From: an uncultured Collinsella sp.
GTDB taxonomy: Bacteria > Actinomycetota > Coriobacteriia > Coriobacteriales > Coriobacteriaceae
Assembly: GCA_902488525.1 (NCBI GenBank)
Contig: CABTWP010000017.1
Location: 1-35,721, forward strand
Reading direction: 5' to 3'
DNA: 35,721 bases
Shown here: positions 24,678 to 32,376 of the stretch, in pieces
Layout: each line of letters begins with the position of its first letter
How positions within the stretch are numbered: position 1 is the stretch's first letter
Notes under the pieces: model-generated
The model's database searches: none
What the model was told of the DNA's origin: nothing
The model's input: the letters and a program-made list of their open reading frames with translations, nothing else
Made by a program: the position numbers and the translations under genes

Positions 24678-26558
24678 CTAAATCGTGGGAAACGCGACGA
24701 CGTCGGCGGGGCGCGCCAACGTCTCGGCGATACGGTCTTGCACCTCGAGCAGGCAGTCGAGCAACAGCGGGTTAAACTCACCGCACTTACCGTCCAAGAT
24801 CATCTGGATAGCCTCCTTGTGCGGGATAGCGTCCTTGTACATGCGCACGCTCGTCAGAGCATCGTACACGTCGGCCACCGAAACCACCTGTGCGGCGATG
24901 GGAATCTGGTTGCCCTTAAGGCCATCGGGATAACCCTTGCCATCCCAGCGCTCGTGATGCCAACGCGCAATCTGGTACGCATATTCCACAAGCGCATTGC
25001 CGACGTGATGGCGGCCCAGCTCGAGCAGTATGTCGGCGCCGATCGTGGTATGCGTCTTCATAATCTCGAACTCCTCGGGCGTAAGACGCCCGGGTTTGTT
25101 GAGGATCGCATCGTCAATCGACATCTTGCCAATATCGTGCAGCGCCGAAGCCAGGGCAATCGTGGAGCGCTCCTCATTGTCGAGGGAGATCGTGTCGCTA
25201 CGCTGAACCAGACAGTCAAGCAGCAGCTCGGTCAGCTTTTCGATATTCGTAACGTGCCTGCCGCTCTCACCATTGCGAAGCTCCATGACGCCGGCCATGA
25301 TGTCGATGAGCATGCGACTGTTCTTGACGCGCTCGTTGTACTGCTGGGACAGCAGGCTCGTCAGGCGGCGCTGTTTGGCGTATAGGCGGATGGTGTTGCT
25401 TACACGGCGGCGCACGACACGGGAGTCAAACGGGCGGTTGATATAGTCCGAGGCGCCCAGCTCGTACGCGCGCAGAACCATATCATCGGGATCTTCGCTC
25501 GATATCATGATGAAAGGCAGATTGTCGATACCCGATCGGCGCGACAGATCGGCCAGCACCTCAAAGCCGCTTATGCCCGGCATGACAATATCCAGCAGCA
25601 CGAGCGACAACTCATCGCCATAGCGGTCGACCATGTCGAGCGCCGTACGACCGTTGTCGGCCTCGAGGATGCAATACTCGTCCTTGAGCATCTCGTTGAG
25701 AATAGCTCGGTTCATCTCGGAGTCATCGACAATAAGCACCAAAGGCTTTTCGCTTTGGAAGGCTTCGATGGAATCGGCATCGGTCACGACCGTACCGGCT
25801 TTTGCCTTAGCGCGGCTCAATAACTGGACAGCGCGGCCAACGCCCTCATCGACCGTCTCGCCATGAATGCGAACGCCACCAACACATGCCGTCAAGCTCA
25901 CGTACTCATGGCCCGGAACAATCGTGGCATGAACGGCATCGGACACCTGATGCAGGCGACGGGTGAAGTCATCGGAGGGAATATTGGGCATGACGACCAC
26001 AAACTTGTCGCAGCCATAGCGTACGAGCTCGTCAGTCGAACGAATTCCGCTGCGTATGGCCGTCGCCACAGCACCGAGCGCAAGGTCGCCGGCATGACGG
26101 CCACACGTATCGTTGAAGACCCTAAAATCATCAAGGTCGATCACCGCAACGCCGGCATTCATGCGGGCGCTACGGAGCTTTTCCTCGTAATATCGGCGAT
26201 TGCGCACACTCGTCAGCACGTCGGTGTAGACGAGGTCCTCTTCTGCAGCCTCTTGCTCATCGATCGGGCGCACCATCAGCAGGACGTGAGGCTCGCCCTC
26301 GACCTTCAGAGGGCGTAGGCGGGCGCGGTACTCAACACCATCGTTGAGCAGTTGCTCCGACACCTCATCGGAATCTGCCAAGGCCTCAAGACTCGACTGA
26401 CGCAGACAAGGGCACCGATTGCCGGCGAGCAGGCAGTTAGGCTCGCTCTTAATCTGATCGGCCGACAGCAAACGCACCACGGGGTAGGTCTTCGCGACGC
26501 GGGCGACCTCAGCGGCAGCCTCCTCGTCGGTTAGATTGACCTCGTGATTTTTGCGCAT
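24678..26558 (-). CDS. Degenerate GGDEF - receiver - HD-GYP signalling protein
   Basis: This 626-residue cytoplasmic protein combines three modules. Residues ~108-265 are a GGDEF fold with the metal-site VIDLDDFRVFND (139-150), but the active-site loop reads YGCDKF (181-186) instead of GGDEF. Cyclase activity is therefore doubtful. Residues ~272-395 are a response-regulator receiver: IVDDSEMN (276-283), phospho-acceptor Asp 323 in LLDIVMPG, and the conserved Lys position replaced by Arg in YINRPF (372-377). Residues ~410-610 are an HD-GYP phosphodiesterase with ALHDIGK (472-478), HHE (534-536), DGKGYPDGL and ADVYDALTS. It is predicted to hydrolyse c-di-GMP under control of phosphorylation. 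The N-terminal ~105 residues, with CLLAGNRCPC, may be a sensory module. ATG 26558 follows GAAAGGG. The Hpt gene lies just downstream. Confidence 0.9.
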   Translation of the reverse strand: MRKNHEVNLTDEEAAAEVARVAKTYPVVRLLSADQIKSEPNCLLAGNRCPCLRQSSLEALADSDEVSEQLLNDGVEYRARLRPLKVEGEPHVLLMVRPIDEQEAAEEDLVYTDVLTSVRNRRYYEEKLRSARMNAGVAVIDLDDFRVFNDTCGRHAGDLALGAVATAIRSGIRSTDELVRYGCDKFVVVMPNIPSDDFTRRLHQVSDAVHATIVPGHEYVSLTACVGGVRIHGETVDEGVGRAVQLLSRAKAKAGTVVTDADSIEAFQSEKPLVLIVDDSEMNRAILNEMLKDEYCILEADNGRTALDMVDRYGDELSLVLLDIVMPGISGFEVLADLSRRSGIDNLPFIMISSEDPDDMVLRAYELGASDYINRPFDSRVVRRRVSNTIRLYAKQRRLTSLLSQQYNERVKNSRMLIDIMAGVMELRNGESGRHVTNIEKLTELLLDCLVQRSDTISLDNEERSTIALASALHDIGKMSIDDAILNKPGRLTPEEFEIMKTHTTIGADILLELGRHHVGNALVEYAYQIARWHHERWDGKGYPDGLKGNQIPIAAQVVSVADVYDALTSVRMYKDAIPHKEAIQMILDGKCGEFNPLLLDCLLEVQDRIAETLARPADVVAFPTI

Positions 26559-26578
26559 ATGGAGCCCTTTCTATCGTT

Positions 26579-26597
26579 ATGCACGGCAACGGTGCAT
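26579..26597 (-). promoter_or_regulatory. Short dyad upstream of the HD-GYP gene
   Basis: ATGCAC (26579-26584) and GTGCAT (26592-26597) form a dyad with a 7-bp spacer, centred 30 bp before the start codon. On the minus strand TTGATA directly precedes it and could be a -35 box. The rest of 26559-26769 is a 211-bp spacer with no gene. At 26763-26778 it has a small GAGCGT/ACGCTC hairpin over the stop codon of the next upstream gene. Confidence 0.3.
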
Positions 26598-26769
26598 ATC
26601 AATTGGTACAAGGGTAACATCTAACAGCTGAAGGCAAACGCGCGATTATCGTTACATTTTTATGACCTTGCAAGCGGCGGTAATGGAGCCGCGGGCGCGC
26701 GGTTATGGACGCATTCGTTAACAATGACGAAACGCTAACAACCCCTCTCCCCGCAGGTCATCGAGCGTG

Positions 26770-27567
26770 CTAACGCTCCAAGACATCACGAACGGCATTT
26801 GCCGCCGTAACGGGGCGATCGCGCAGACCGTTATGCGCGCCCGGAATCGTCACAAGGGGGCAATCGAGATATTCGGCAGCCACCCTCGTGCCCGCCTCGC
26901 GGGGCGTGCCAACCGAGAGCTCGCCCAAGAACACGGCCGACACCGCCTTTGACGCGCGAGCGCGCTCCCAGTCGGGAGCATATGTCATATTTGTTCCGTA
27001 TTCATTGGCCATAAAGCAACGACCATTGCGCAGGGTATGTTTGACTTCCGCTTCGGTCGTCCCAGGAGCCTCGGGGTCCAAGTCGCCGAGGGCTCCCAAG
27101 AAAAGCCGGAGCGCCCTTGAAACCTTTCCCGCCGCAATCATATCGAGCAAAACCGGAGCTGCGCCCATACCGACACCTTTGGCCGACACAGCCGGCTCAT
27201 GCAGAATCGCACGGGCGACGAGATGGGGTTCGGTGCGAAGAAGCTCCAGCGCAACCAACGTACCGGCACTATGCGCAAGCACATTTGCCGGAGCGCCAAC
27301 GTGTTCGATCACGGCTTGCAGGTCGGCGGCCTGAGCGGCAAGATCATAGCTGCCGTCTGCCGCATCGCTGCTGCCACCGCAGCCGCGGCGGTCGTAGGCA
27401 ATTACGCGGTAGTTGCGGCTGAGCTCACAAGCGATACCGTCGAAAAATGTGCCGTCGACACAAGCGCCGTGCACGCACACCAAAGCAGGAGCATCAGGCG
27501 ACACATCCGGGCCGGCATATTCGCGACAGGCAATCGTGGTGCCCGCATTCTCGACCGTAAAATCCAT
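26770..27567 (-). CDS. Alpha/beta hydrolase
   Basis: This 265-residue alpha/beta-hydrolase-fold protein contains the oxyanion region LVCVHGACVDGTFFD at about 29-43. The strand-4 motif is VIAYDRRGCGGSSD (~55-68). The nucleophile Ser lies in NVLAHSAGTLVALEL at ~94-108 (AHSAG in place of GxSxG). The C-terminal catalytic His is in IPGAHNGLRDRP (~240-251). The likely acid is an Asp near 233. Substrates of this large family (esters, lactones, peptides) cannot be inferred. ATG 27567 has GGGGGC upstream, a weak site. It reads alone between the GGDEF/HD-GYP gene and a divergent radical SAM gene; the 219 bp before it and the 27793 start hold no other gene. Confidence 0.82.
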   Translation of the reverse strand: MDFTVENAGTTIACREYAGPDVSPDAPALVCVHGACVDGTFFDGIACELSRNYRVIAYDRRGCGGSSDAADGSYDLAAQAADLQAVIEHVGAPANVLAHSAGTLVALELLRTEPHLVARAILHEPAVSAKGVGMGAAPVLLDMIAAGKVSRALRLFLGALGDLDPEAPGTTEAEVKHTLRNGRCFMANEYGTNMTYAPDWERARASKAVSAVFLGELSVGTPREAGTRVAAEYLDCPLVTIPGAHNGLRDRPVTAANAVRDVLER

Positions 27568-27792
27568 GTTGTGCCCCCATCATCAATGCCCATCCAGTTG
27601 CACGTCAGTACGGTTGGATGGACCCGCATTGCCTTATGCCTTGTTAACAGATTAACTGTACCCGACCCGAGGCTTTTCATGGCACAGCATCATGGGCGAC
27701 GTGAAAAAACGAAACTTGTAAAGCAAGAGCCCGCACCTTGCTTTGGAGCCGATGCTATGCTTAGGCACAATTGTCTTGAGGAGCATATGCCT

Positions 27793-28569
27793 ATGTCTAC
27801 GTTTTTGAATGCCAGCCCCATCTTTGGGCCCGTTCGCAGCCGTCGCCTTGGTCTCTCGCTCGGCGTCAACATGATGCCGGCCAGCGGCAAAATCTGCACG
27901 TTCGACTGCATTTACTGCGAAAACGGCCTCAACGCCGAGCGTCCCTGCCATGAGCCGTACAACACAGCTGCCGTGGTACTCGACGCGCTCGAGGCAAAGC
28001 TGCGCGAGATGGCAGCCGAGGGCGAGCTCCCCGATGTGATCACCTTCGCAGGCAACGGCGAGCCCACCGCCGCGCCGGAGTTTCCGCAGGCCATCGCCGG
28101 CGCCGTCGCGCTGCGCGACGAGCTTGCCCCAAACTCCAAGATCGCCGTGCTTTCCAACGGCACGCGCGCCGACCGTCCCGAGGTGCACGACGCGCTCATG
28201 ATGGTCGACGACAACATCCTCAAGCTCGATACGGTCGACCCGGCATTTATCCAGCTGCTCGACCAGCCCGTTGGCCCCTACGACGTCGAGCACCAGATTG
28301 AGACGTTCGCAAGCTTTGAAGGTCACGTTATTATCCAGACGATCTTTTTGACCGGCGAGTATCAGGGCAAGCTCATCGACAACACCGGCGAGGAGTACGT
28401 CGGCCCCTGGCTCGCGGCGCTTGAGCGCATTCGCCCACAAGAAGCAACCATCTACACGGTGGCGCGCGAGACACCGATCGCCGGCCTTGCCAAAGCGGCG
28501 CCTGAGGTGCTCGACGCCATTGCCGCGCGCGTCCAAGCCCTCGGCATTCCCTGCCAGGTGAGCTACTAG
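27793..28569 (+). CDS. Radical SAM protein (COG0731-like Fe-S oxidoreductase)
   Basis: This 258-residue radical S-adenosylmethionine protein has its cluster-binding motif in CTFDCIYCEN at about residues 34-43 (Cys-x3-Cys-x2-Cys). Just before it is RSRRLGLSLGVNM, the family lead-in. The SAM-binding glycine motif region is ITFAGNGEPT at ~81-90. ILKLDTVDPA and the late ATIYTVARETPI segment belong to the same small family of unknown reaction. It is related to the radical SAM core of tRNA wyosine synthases, but no such role is claimed. The ATG at 27793 lies 9 bp from GAGGAG. The ATG at 27787, two codons earlier, is only 3 bp from it. It reads toward the methionine aminopeptidase gene 56 bp downstream. 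Confidence 0.85.
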   Translation: MSTFLNASPIFGPVRSRRLGLSLGVNMMPASGKICTFDCIYCENGLNAERPCHEPYNTAAVVLDALEAKLREMAAEGELPDVITFAGNGEPTAAPEFPQAIAGAVALRDELAPNSKIAVLSNGTRADRPEVHDALMMVDDNILKLDTVDPAFIQLLDQPVGPYDVEHQIETFASFEGHVIIQTIFLTGEYQGKLIDNTGEEYVGPWLAALERIRPQEATIYTVARETPIAGLAKAAPEVLDAIAARVQALGIPCQVSY

Positions 28570-28593
28570 CGCGCAGCTGCCCTGTGAGTGGGC

Positions 28594-28599
28594 TATACT
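28594..28599 (+). promoter_or_regulatory. Possible -10 box (TATACT) for map
   Basis: GGCTATACT at 28591-28599 lies 26 bp before the aminopeptidase start, in the same context as at 117-125. No convincing -35 box is seen. Confidence 0.35.
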
Positions 28600-28624
28600 A
28601 GCTGCGAATGAAAGGAAGTTAGCC

Positions 28625-29512
28625 ATGTTTGACAATGGACCCGTGCCCGGCCGCAACGACGCCTGCTGGTGCGGCAGCGGCAAAAAATATAAGAAATGCC
28701 ATAGCGCCTTTGATGAGCGCCTCGAGCGCTTGTGGGAAGAGGGCTGGGAGGTTCTGCCCCGCACGCTCTACAAGACGCCCGCCGATATCGAGGGCATCAA
28801 GCGCTCGGCCGCCATCAACGTGGGCGTGCTCGACTACGTAGGCGAGCACATCGCCGCGGGCATGACCACCAACCAGATCGACCAGATGATCTACGACTAC
28901 ACCGTCGAGCACGGTGGCACGCCGGCCGACCTCAACTACGAGGGCTACCCCAAAAGCGTGTGCACCTCGATCAATGACGTCGTCTGTCACGGCATCCCCT
29001 GTGATATAGACGTGCTTCACGAGGGCGATATTATCAACGTGGACTGCTCCACGATTTTGGACGGCTACTTTAGCGACTCGAGCCGTATGTTCTGCATCGG
29101 CGAGGTCTCGGCCGAGCGCCAGCGCCTGGTCGACGTCACCCGCGCCAGCGTGGAGGCGGGTCTGGCCGCCGTCAAGCCGTGGCTGCCGCTGTCCGTGATG
29201 GCCGAGGCCGTGCAAAAGACGGTCGAGGACGCCGGCTTTAGCGTGGTGCGCGAGTACGGCGGACACGGCATCGGTAAGGAGTTCCACGAGGACCCGTTTG
29301 TGGGCTTTACCACCGAGGCGCCCGATGTGGACACCATCATGGCCCCGGGCATGGTCTTTACCATCGAGCCCATGGTCAATGCCGGAGCGCCCGACATTAA
29401 GATCAGCAAGGGCGACGGCTGGTGCGTGCGCACCAAGGACGGTAGCGATTCGGCCCAGTGCGAGGTACAGCTCGTGGTGACCGAGGACGGTTACGAGCTG
29501 CTCAGCTGGTAG
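28625..29512 (+). CDS. map: Methionine aminopeptidase with N-terminal SEC-C zinc motif
   Basis: This 295-residue type I methionine aminopeptidase removes the initiator Met from nascent proteins. The first ~30 residues hold a SEC-C motif, GRNDACWCGSGKKYKKCH, a zinc knuckle found in a subset of bacterial MetAPs and in SecA. The catalytic domain follows. NDVVCHGIP (~117-125) has the substrate His. Metal ligands are the Asp residues in INVDCSTILDGYFSDSS (~138-154), His in GGHGIGKEFHEDP (~214-226), Glu in FTIEPMV (~246) and Glu in AQCEVQLVV (~278). The last motif has Cys-Glu-Val-Gln where many have Phe-Glu-His. The ATG at 28625 has AAAGGAAG upstream. It is followed by a strong terminator. Confidence 0.93.
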   Translation: MFDNGPVPGRNDACWCGSGKKYKKCHSAFDERLERLWEEGWEVLPRTLYKTPADIEGIKRSAAINVGVLDYVGEHIAAGMTTNQIDQMIYDYTVEHGGTPADLNYEGYPKSVCTSINDVVCHGIPCDIDVLHEGDIINVDCSTILDGYFSDSSRMFCIGEVSAERQRLVDVTRASVEAGLAAVKPWLPLSVMAEAVQKTVEDAGFSVVREYGGHGIGKEFHEDPFVGFTTEAPDVDTIMAPGMVFTIEPMVNAGAPDIKISKGDGWCVRTKDGSDSAQCEVQLVVTEDGYELLSW

Positions 29513-29521
29513 CTGTGGATG

Positions 29522-29568
29522 CGCCGGATGCCGACGGGCACGCCCGTCTTGCATCCGGCGTTTTATTT
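29522..29568 (+). terminator. Terminator of map
   Basis: CGCCGGATGC (29522-29531) pairs with GCATCCGGCG (29551-29560). An inner ACGGG/CCCGT stem lies in the loop and TTTTATTT follows. Confidence 0.9.
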
Positions 29569-29585
29569 GAGCGTTTTGCCTGATA

Positions 29586-29622
29586 AAACCTGCCAAAATT
29601 AACCTGTCCCTTTTTGGCAGGT
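29586..29622. repeat. CCTGCC/GGCAGG hairpin element, copy 1
   Basis: ACCTGCCAAAA (29588-29598) and TTTTGGCAGGT (29612-29622) are perfect complements around TTAACCTGTCCCT. The same element occurs at 30793-30831 and 35687-35721. This copy lies between the map terminator and the ribosome site of the next gene, 19 bp before its start codon. Confidence 0.8.
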
Positions 29623-29641
29623 CGAGCGGAGAGGACTGCTT

Positions 29642-30577
29642 GTGAACATCCTGGTTTTGTTGCCTGTCAACGACCGTCATCGCGCAATTCTTGAGTCGAG
29701 CGCTCCGGGCGAGGACTTTATCTACACGAGCGCCGATGCCGTCACGCGTGAGCAGGTCGCCAACGCCGACGTAATCCTGGGCAACATCGACCCCGCCATG
29801 CTTACGGCATGCGAGCACCTCCAGCTGCTGCAACTGCAGACCGCGGGCTATGACGATTACCTGGCCGCCGGCACCGTGCCAGCCGACGCCAAGCTTTCCT
29901 GCTCGGTGGGCGCCTACGGCCAGGCCGTGAGCGAGCACATGTTTGCCATGGTCCTTTCCATGATGAAGCGCCTGCCCGGCTATCACGACTTGCAGCGCGA
30001 GCATCGCTGGGAGGATTTGGGGCCGGTCACCTCGCTCAAAAATGCCAATGTGCTGGTGCTGGGCGCGGGCGACATTGGTGGCCACTTTGCCACGCTATGC
30101 CGCAGCATGGGCGCGCACGTCCGCGGCATCAAGCGCCATCCGCTCGTCTACCCCATTGTGTTTGAGGACATGGACGGCATGGACGCCCTGCCCGAGCGCC
30201 TGGCCGAGGCTGACATCGTCGCATCCTTTATGCCCAGCACACCCGAGACCCGCGGCCTGGCGAACGCCGAGTTCTTCGCCGCGATGAAACCAGGCGCCTT
30301 CTTTGCCAACGGCGGCCGCGGCGACCTTGTGGTCGCCGACGACTTGGTTGCCGCCCTGGAGTCGGGACATCTCGCCGGCGCCGCGGTCGACGTCACCGAC
30401 CCCGAGCCGCTGCCTGATACAAGCCCCCTGTGGGATGCGCCCAACATGCTCATCACGCCGCACGTCTCCGGTTGGTTCCACCTGGCAGCCACGCTCAACA
30501 ATGTGGTCAACATCGCCGCGGAGAACCTGCGTCACCTGCAGGCAGGCGAGACCCTGCGCTGCTGGATCGAGCATTAG
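29642..30577 (+). CDS. D-isomer-specific 2-hydroxyacid dehydrogenase
   Basis: This 311-residue NAD(P)-dependent oxidoreductase belongs to the D-2-hydroxyacid dehydrogenase family, which interconverts 2-oxoacids and D-2-hydroxyacids. The N-terminal substrate domain has LQLLQLQTAGYDDYL (~60-74). The Rossmann core starts NVLVLGAGDIGGHFA at ~133-147. The catalytic Arg is in FFANGGRGDLVV (~221-232), the Glu in DVTDPEPLP (~250-258) and the His in MLITPHVSGW (~269-278). The hinge and C-terminal helix complete a normal-length protein. GTG 29642 is the start, with GAGAGGA upstream. The substrate is unknown. Glyoxylate, hydroxypyruvate or a branched 2-oxoacid would fit the family. Confidence 0.88.
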   Translation: MNILVLLPVNDRHRAILESSAPGEDFIYTSADAVTREQVANADVILGNIDPAMLTACEHLQLLQLQTAGYDDYLAAGTVPADAKLSCSVGAYGQAVSEHMFAMVLSMMKRLPGYHDLQREHRWEDLGPVTSLKNANVLVLGAGDIGGHFATLCRSMGAHVRGIKRHPLVYPIVFEDMDGMDALPERLAEADIVASFMPSTPETRGLANAEFFAAMKPGAFFANGGRGDLVVADDLVAALESGHLAGAAVDVTDPEPLPDTSPLWDAPNMLITPHVSGWFHLAATLNNVVNIAAENLRHLQAGETLRCWIEH

Positions 30578-30690
30578 GGTTCCGCCGTTCTAACGAACGG
30601 CGGACCGGTCGACGCTGCGCGCCGCCCAGAGCGACAATTTGTCATTCAAAAGGCAAGGCATGACCAGAAGGTCTATGCCTTGCCTTTTTC
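30578..30690 (+). terminator. Hairpin plus terminator after the 2-hydroxyacid dehydrogenase
   Basis: A hairpin directly after the stop (30578-30590 with 30595-30606, one bulge, loop TAAC) lacks a T-run. A full terminator follows: AAAAGGCAAGGCAT (30648-30661) with ATGCCTTGCCTTTT (30675-30688) and a T-run. The remaining ~100 bp to 30792 show nothing gene-like. Confidence 0.75.
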
Positions 30691-30792
30691 ATGCCAACTT
30701 GTTCGCTCTGGACATCGCTCGCTAACGCTTGCTCAACCTGCGGTGTCTTAACAATTCTGTCAAGCTGTTAGCATTGCGACATTCGCCCAGAT

Positions 30793-30831
30793 AAAACCTG
30801 CCAAAATTAACATCCCTTTTTGGCAGGTTTT
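30793..30831 (-). terminator. CCTGCC/GGCAGG hairpin element, copy 2, acting as M18 terminator
   Basis: AAAACCTGCCAAAA (30793-30806) and TTTTGGCAGGTTTT (30818-30831) are perfect 14-bp arms. On the minus strand the stem overlaps the aminopeptidase stop codon and ends in TTTTA, a usable intrinsic terminator. Its loop reads GGGATG where the other copies have GGGACAGG. Confidence 0.75.
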
Positions 30832-32215
30832 AGAGCTCCACGCTTTCGGCTCCGTTGATATGGAGGTCGCGCTCGTAGAAGGCGGTGAGGGCGCGGATGG
30901 CGTACATGACGTCGCGCACGCCGCCGGTCTCGTAGCTCGAGTGCATGGCCAGCTGCGGCAGGCCCACGTCCACGGCATGCATGCTCGCCTGCATATTCGA
31001 CAGGTTGCCCAGGGTGGAACCGCCGGCCATGTCACTCTTGTTGGCGAAAGCCTGCGTGGGCACGTCGGCGTCATCGCAGATGGCCTGGAACACCGCGCGG
31101 CTAAAGGCATCGGTGCAGTAGTGCTGGTTAGCAGCTTCCTTGACGACGATGCCGCCGTTAAGCACCACTTGGTTGCGGGCATCGCACTTCTCGGCATGAT
31201 TGGGATGCACGGCATGTGCGTTGTCGCAGCTCACGAGCATCGAGGCGGCAAGTGCGCGGTGATACGATTCGTCGTCAAAGCCCAGCGAGCCGTTAATGCG
31301 GCGTAGCGCATCGGCCAAGAAAGTCGACATAGCACCCTGCTTGGTCTCGGAGCCAACCTCCTCGTTATCAAAGCAGCAGAAAACCGAGACGTCGTGCGCA
31401 TTCTCGGCGCCCAAAAATGCCTGTAGCGAGGTGTAGGCGCAGGCCAGGTCGTCAAGCTTGGGCGTCGAGATAAACTCGTCGGCCCAGCCCCAGATGCGCG
31501 CGTCCTGACGATTGACCAGGAACAGGTCGTGACCCAGGATCTGCTCGGGCTCAACATCCAGTTCGTCGGCGATCAGGGCATCGAAGTCACCCTGCTTAAG
31601 CTCGCCGGCGCTGATGAGCGGACACAGGTCAACGGCTCGGTTGGGAGCAAAGCCCTCGTTAACGCCGCGGTTCATGTGGATGGCAAGGCTCGGGATAATA
31701 GCGACCTCGCGCTCGGTGGCAAGCAGACGGCTCTCAATACGGTCGCCCTCGCGCACCAGTACGCGACCCGCGAGCGCCAGCGGGCGATCGAACCAGGTGT
31801 AGTCGATCATACCGCCGTAGGCCTCGGTGTTCAGGCGCAGCGTTTCGCCCGCGCCGTCAAGCTCGGGCACAGCCTTGACCTTAAACGTCGGCGAATCGCT
31901 GTGCGACGCCGTGAGCTGAAAATGATAGTCACCGGCAACGCCGTCCTCGCCCCACGTCGCGGCCAGGTCCTCGCCCACCTTAAAGGCAACAACGCTCGAG
32001 GTGTTGCGCTGCGTGTAATAACGCCCGCCCGGCTCGATGTCCCACGCCGCGTTCTCGGGCAGGTAGGTAAAGCCTGCCTCGTCGAGCTCGGCCATAATGG
32101 TCGCCGCCGTATGGAACATGCTGGGGCACGCCTCGATAAAGTCGATAAGATCGTTGGCGGCCTCGATATCGTCGGCCGTCACATGCGCGCGCTCGGGCGT
32201 TTCCTGATCCGTCAT
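30830..32215 (-). CDS. M18-family aminopeptidase
   Basis: This 461-residue cytoplasmic zinc aminopeptidase of family M18 (aspartyl aminopeptidase type) trims peptides from the N-terminus. Metal and catalytic residues are seen in order. LTASHSDSPTFKVK has the first His at about 98. The bridging Asp is in KLDDLACAYTSL (~262), and the catalytic and metal Glu pair in CFDNEEVGSETKQG (~292). Asp is in LVSCDNAHAVHPNH (~340) and the final His in LAMHSSYETGG (~430). The ATG at 32215 follows AAGGGGAG and gives a typical family N-terminus. In-frame codons back to 32332 lack a site. It is divergent from the C-N hydrolase gene across 161 bp. It probably handles peptides imported by the cell. Confidence 0.93.
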   Translation of the reverse strand: MTDQETPERAHVTADDIEAANDLIDFIEACPSMFHTAATIMAELDEAGFTYLPENAAWDIEPGGRYYTQRNTSSVVAFKVGEDLAATWGEDGVAGDYHFQLTASHSDSPTFKVKAVPELDGAGETLRLNTEAYGGMIDYTWFDRPLALAGRVLVREGDRIESRLLATEREVAIIPSLAIHMNRGVNEGFAPNRAVDLCPLISAGELKQGDFDALIADELDVEPEQILGHDLFLVNRQDARIWGWADEFISTPKLDDLACAYTSLQAFLGAENAHDVSVFCCFDNEEVGSETKQGAMSTFLADALRRINGSLGFDDESYHRALAASMLVSCDNAHAVHPNHAEKCDARNQVVLNGGIVVKEAANQHYCTDAFSRAVFQAICDDADVPTQAFANKSDMAGGSTLGNLSNMQASMHAVDVGLPQLAMHSSYETGGVRDVMYAIRALTAFYERDLHINGAESVEL

Positions 32216-32376
32216 GCTCTCCCCTTTCGCTGGGTTGATGGTCCCCTCCAGCATACCCCGCCACGCCAGCGCCGCACTCTTCATTCCATGTTTAATCCCG
32301 CGCCGCTCACCAAGTTGAGCCATCATGCCCACGCTCCTTTTGCGACAATTACGCTAACAGGACGAGAGGAGCCGTC

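Noticed and set aside
27199..27792. 198-residue N-terminal extension of the radical SAM protein
   Set aside because: It runs antisense through the alpha/beta hydrolase gene. The GAGGAG site fixes the start near 27793.
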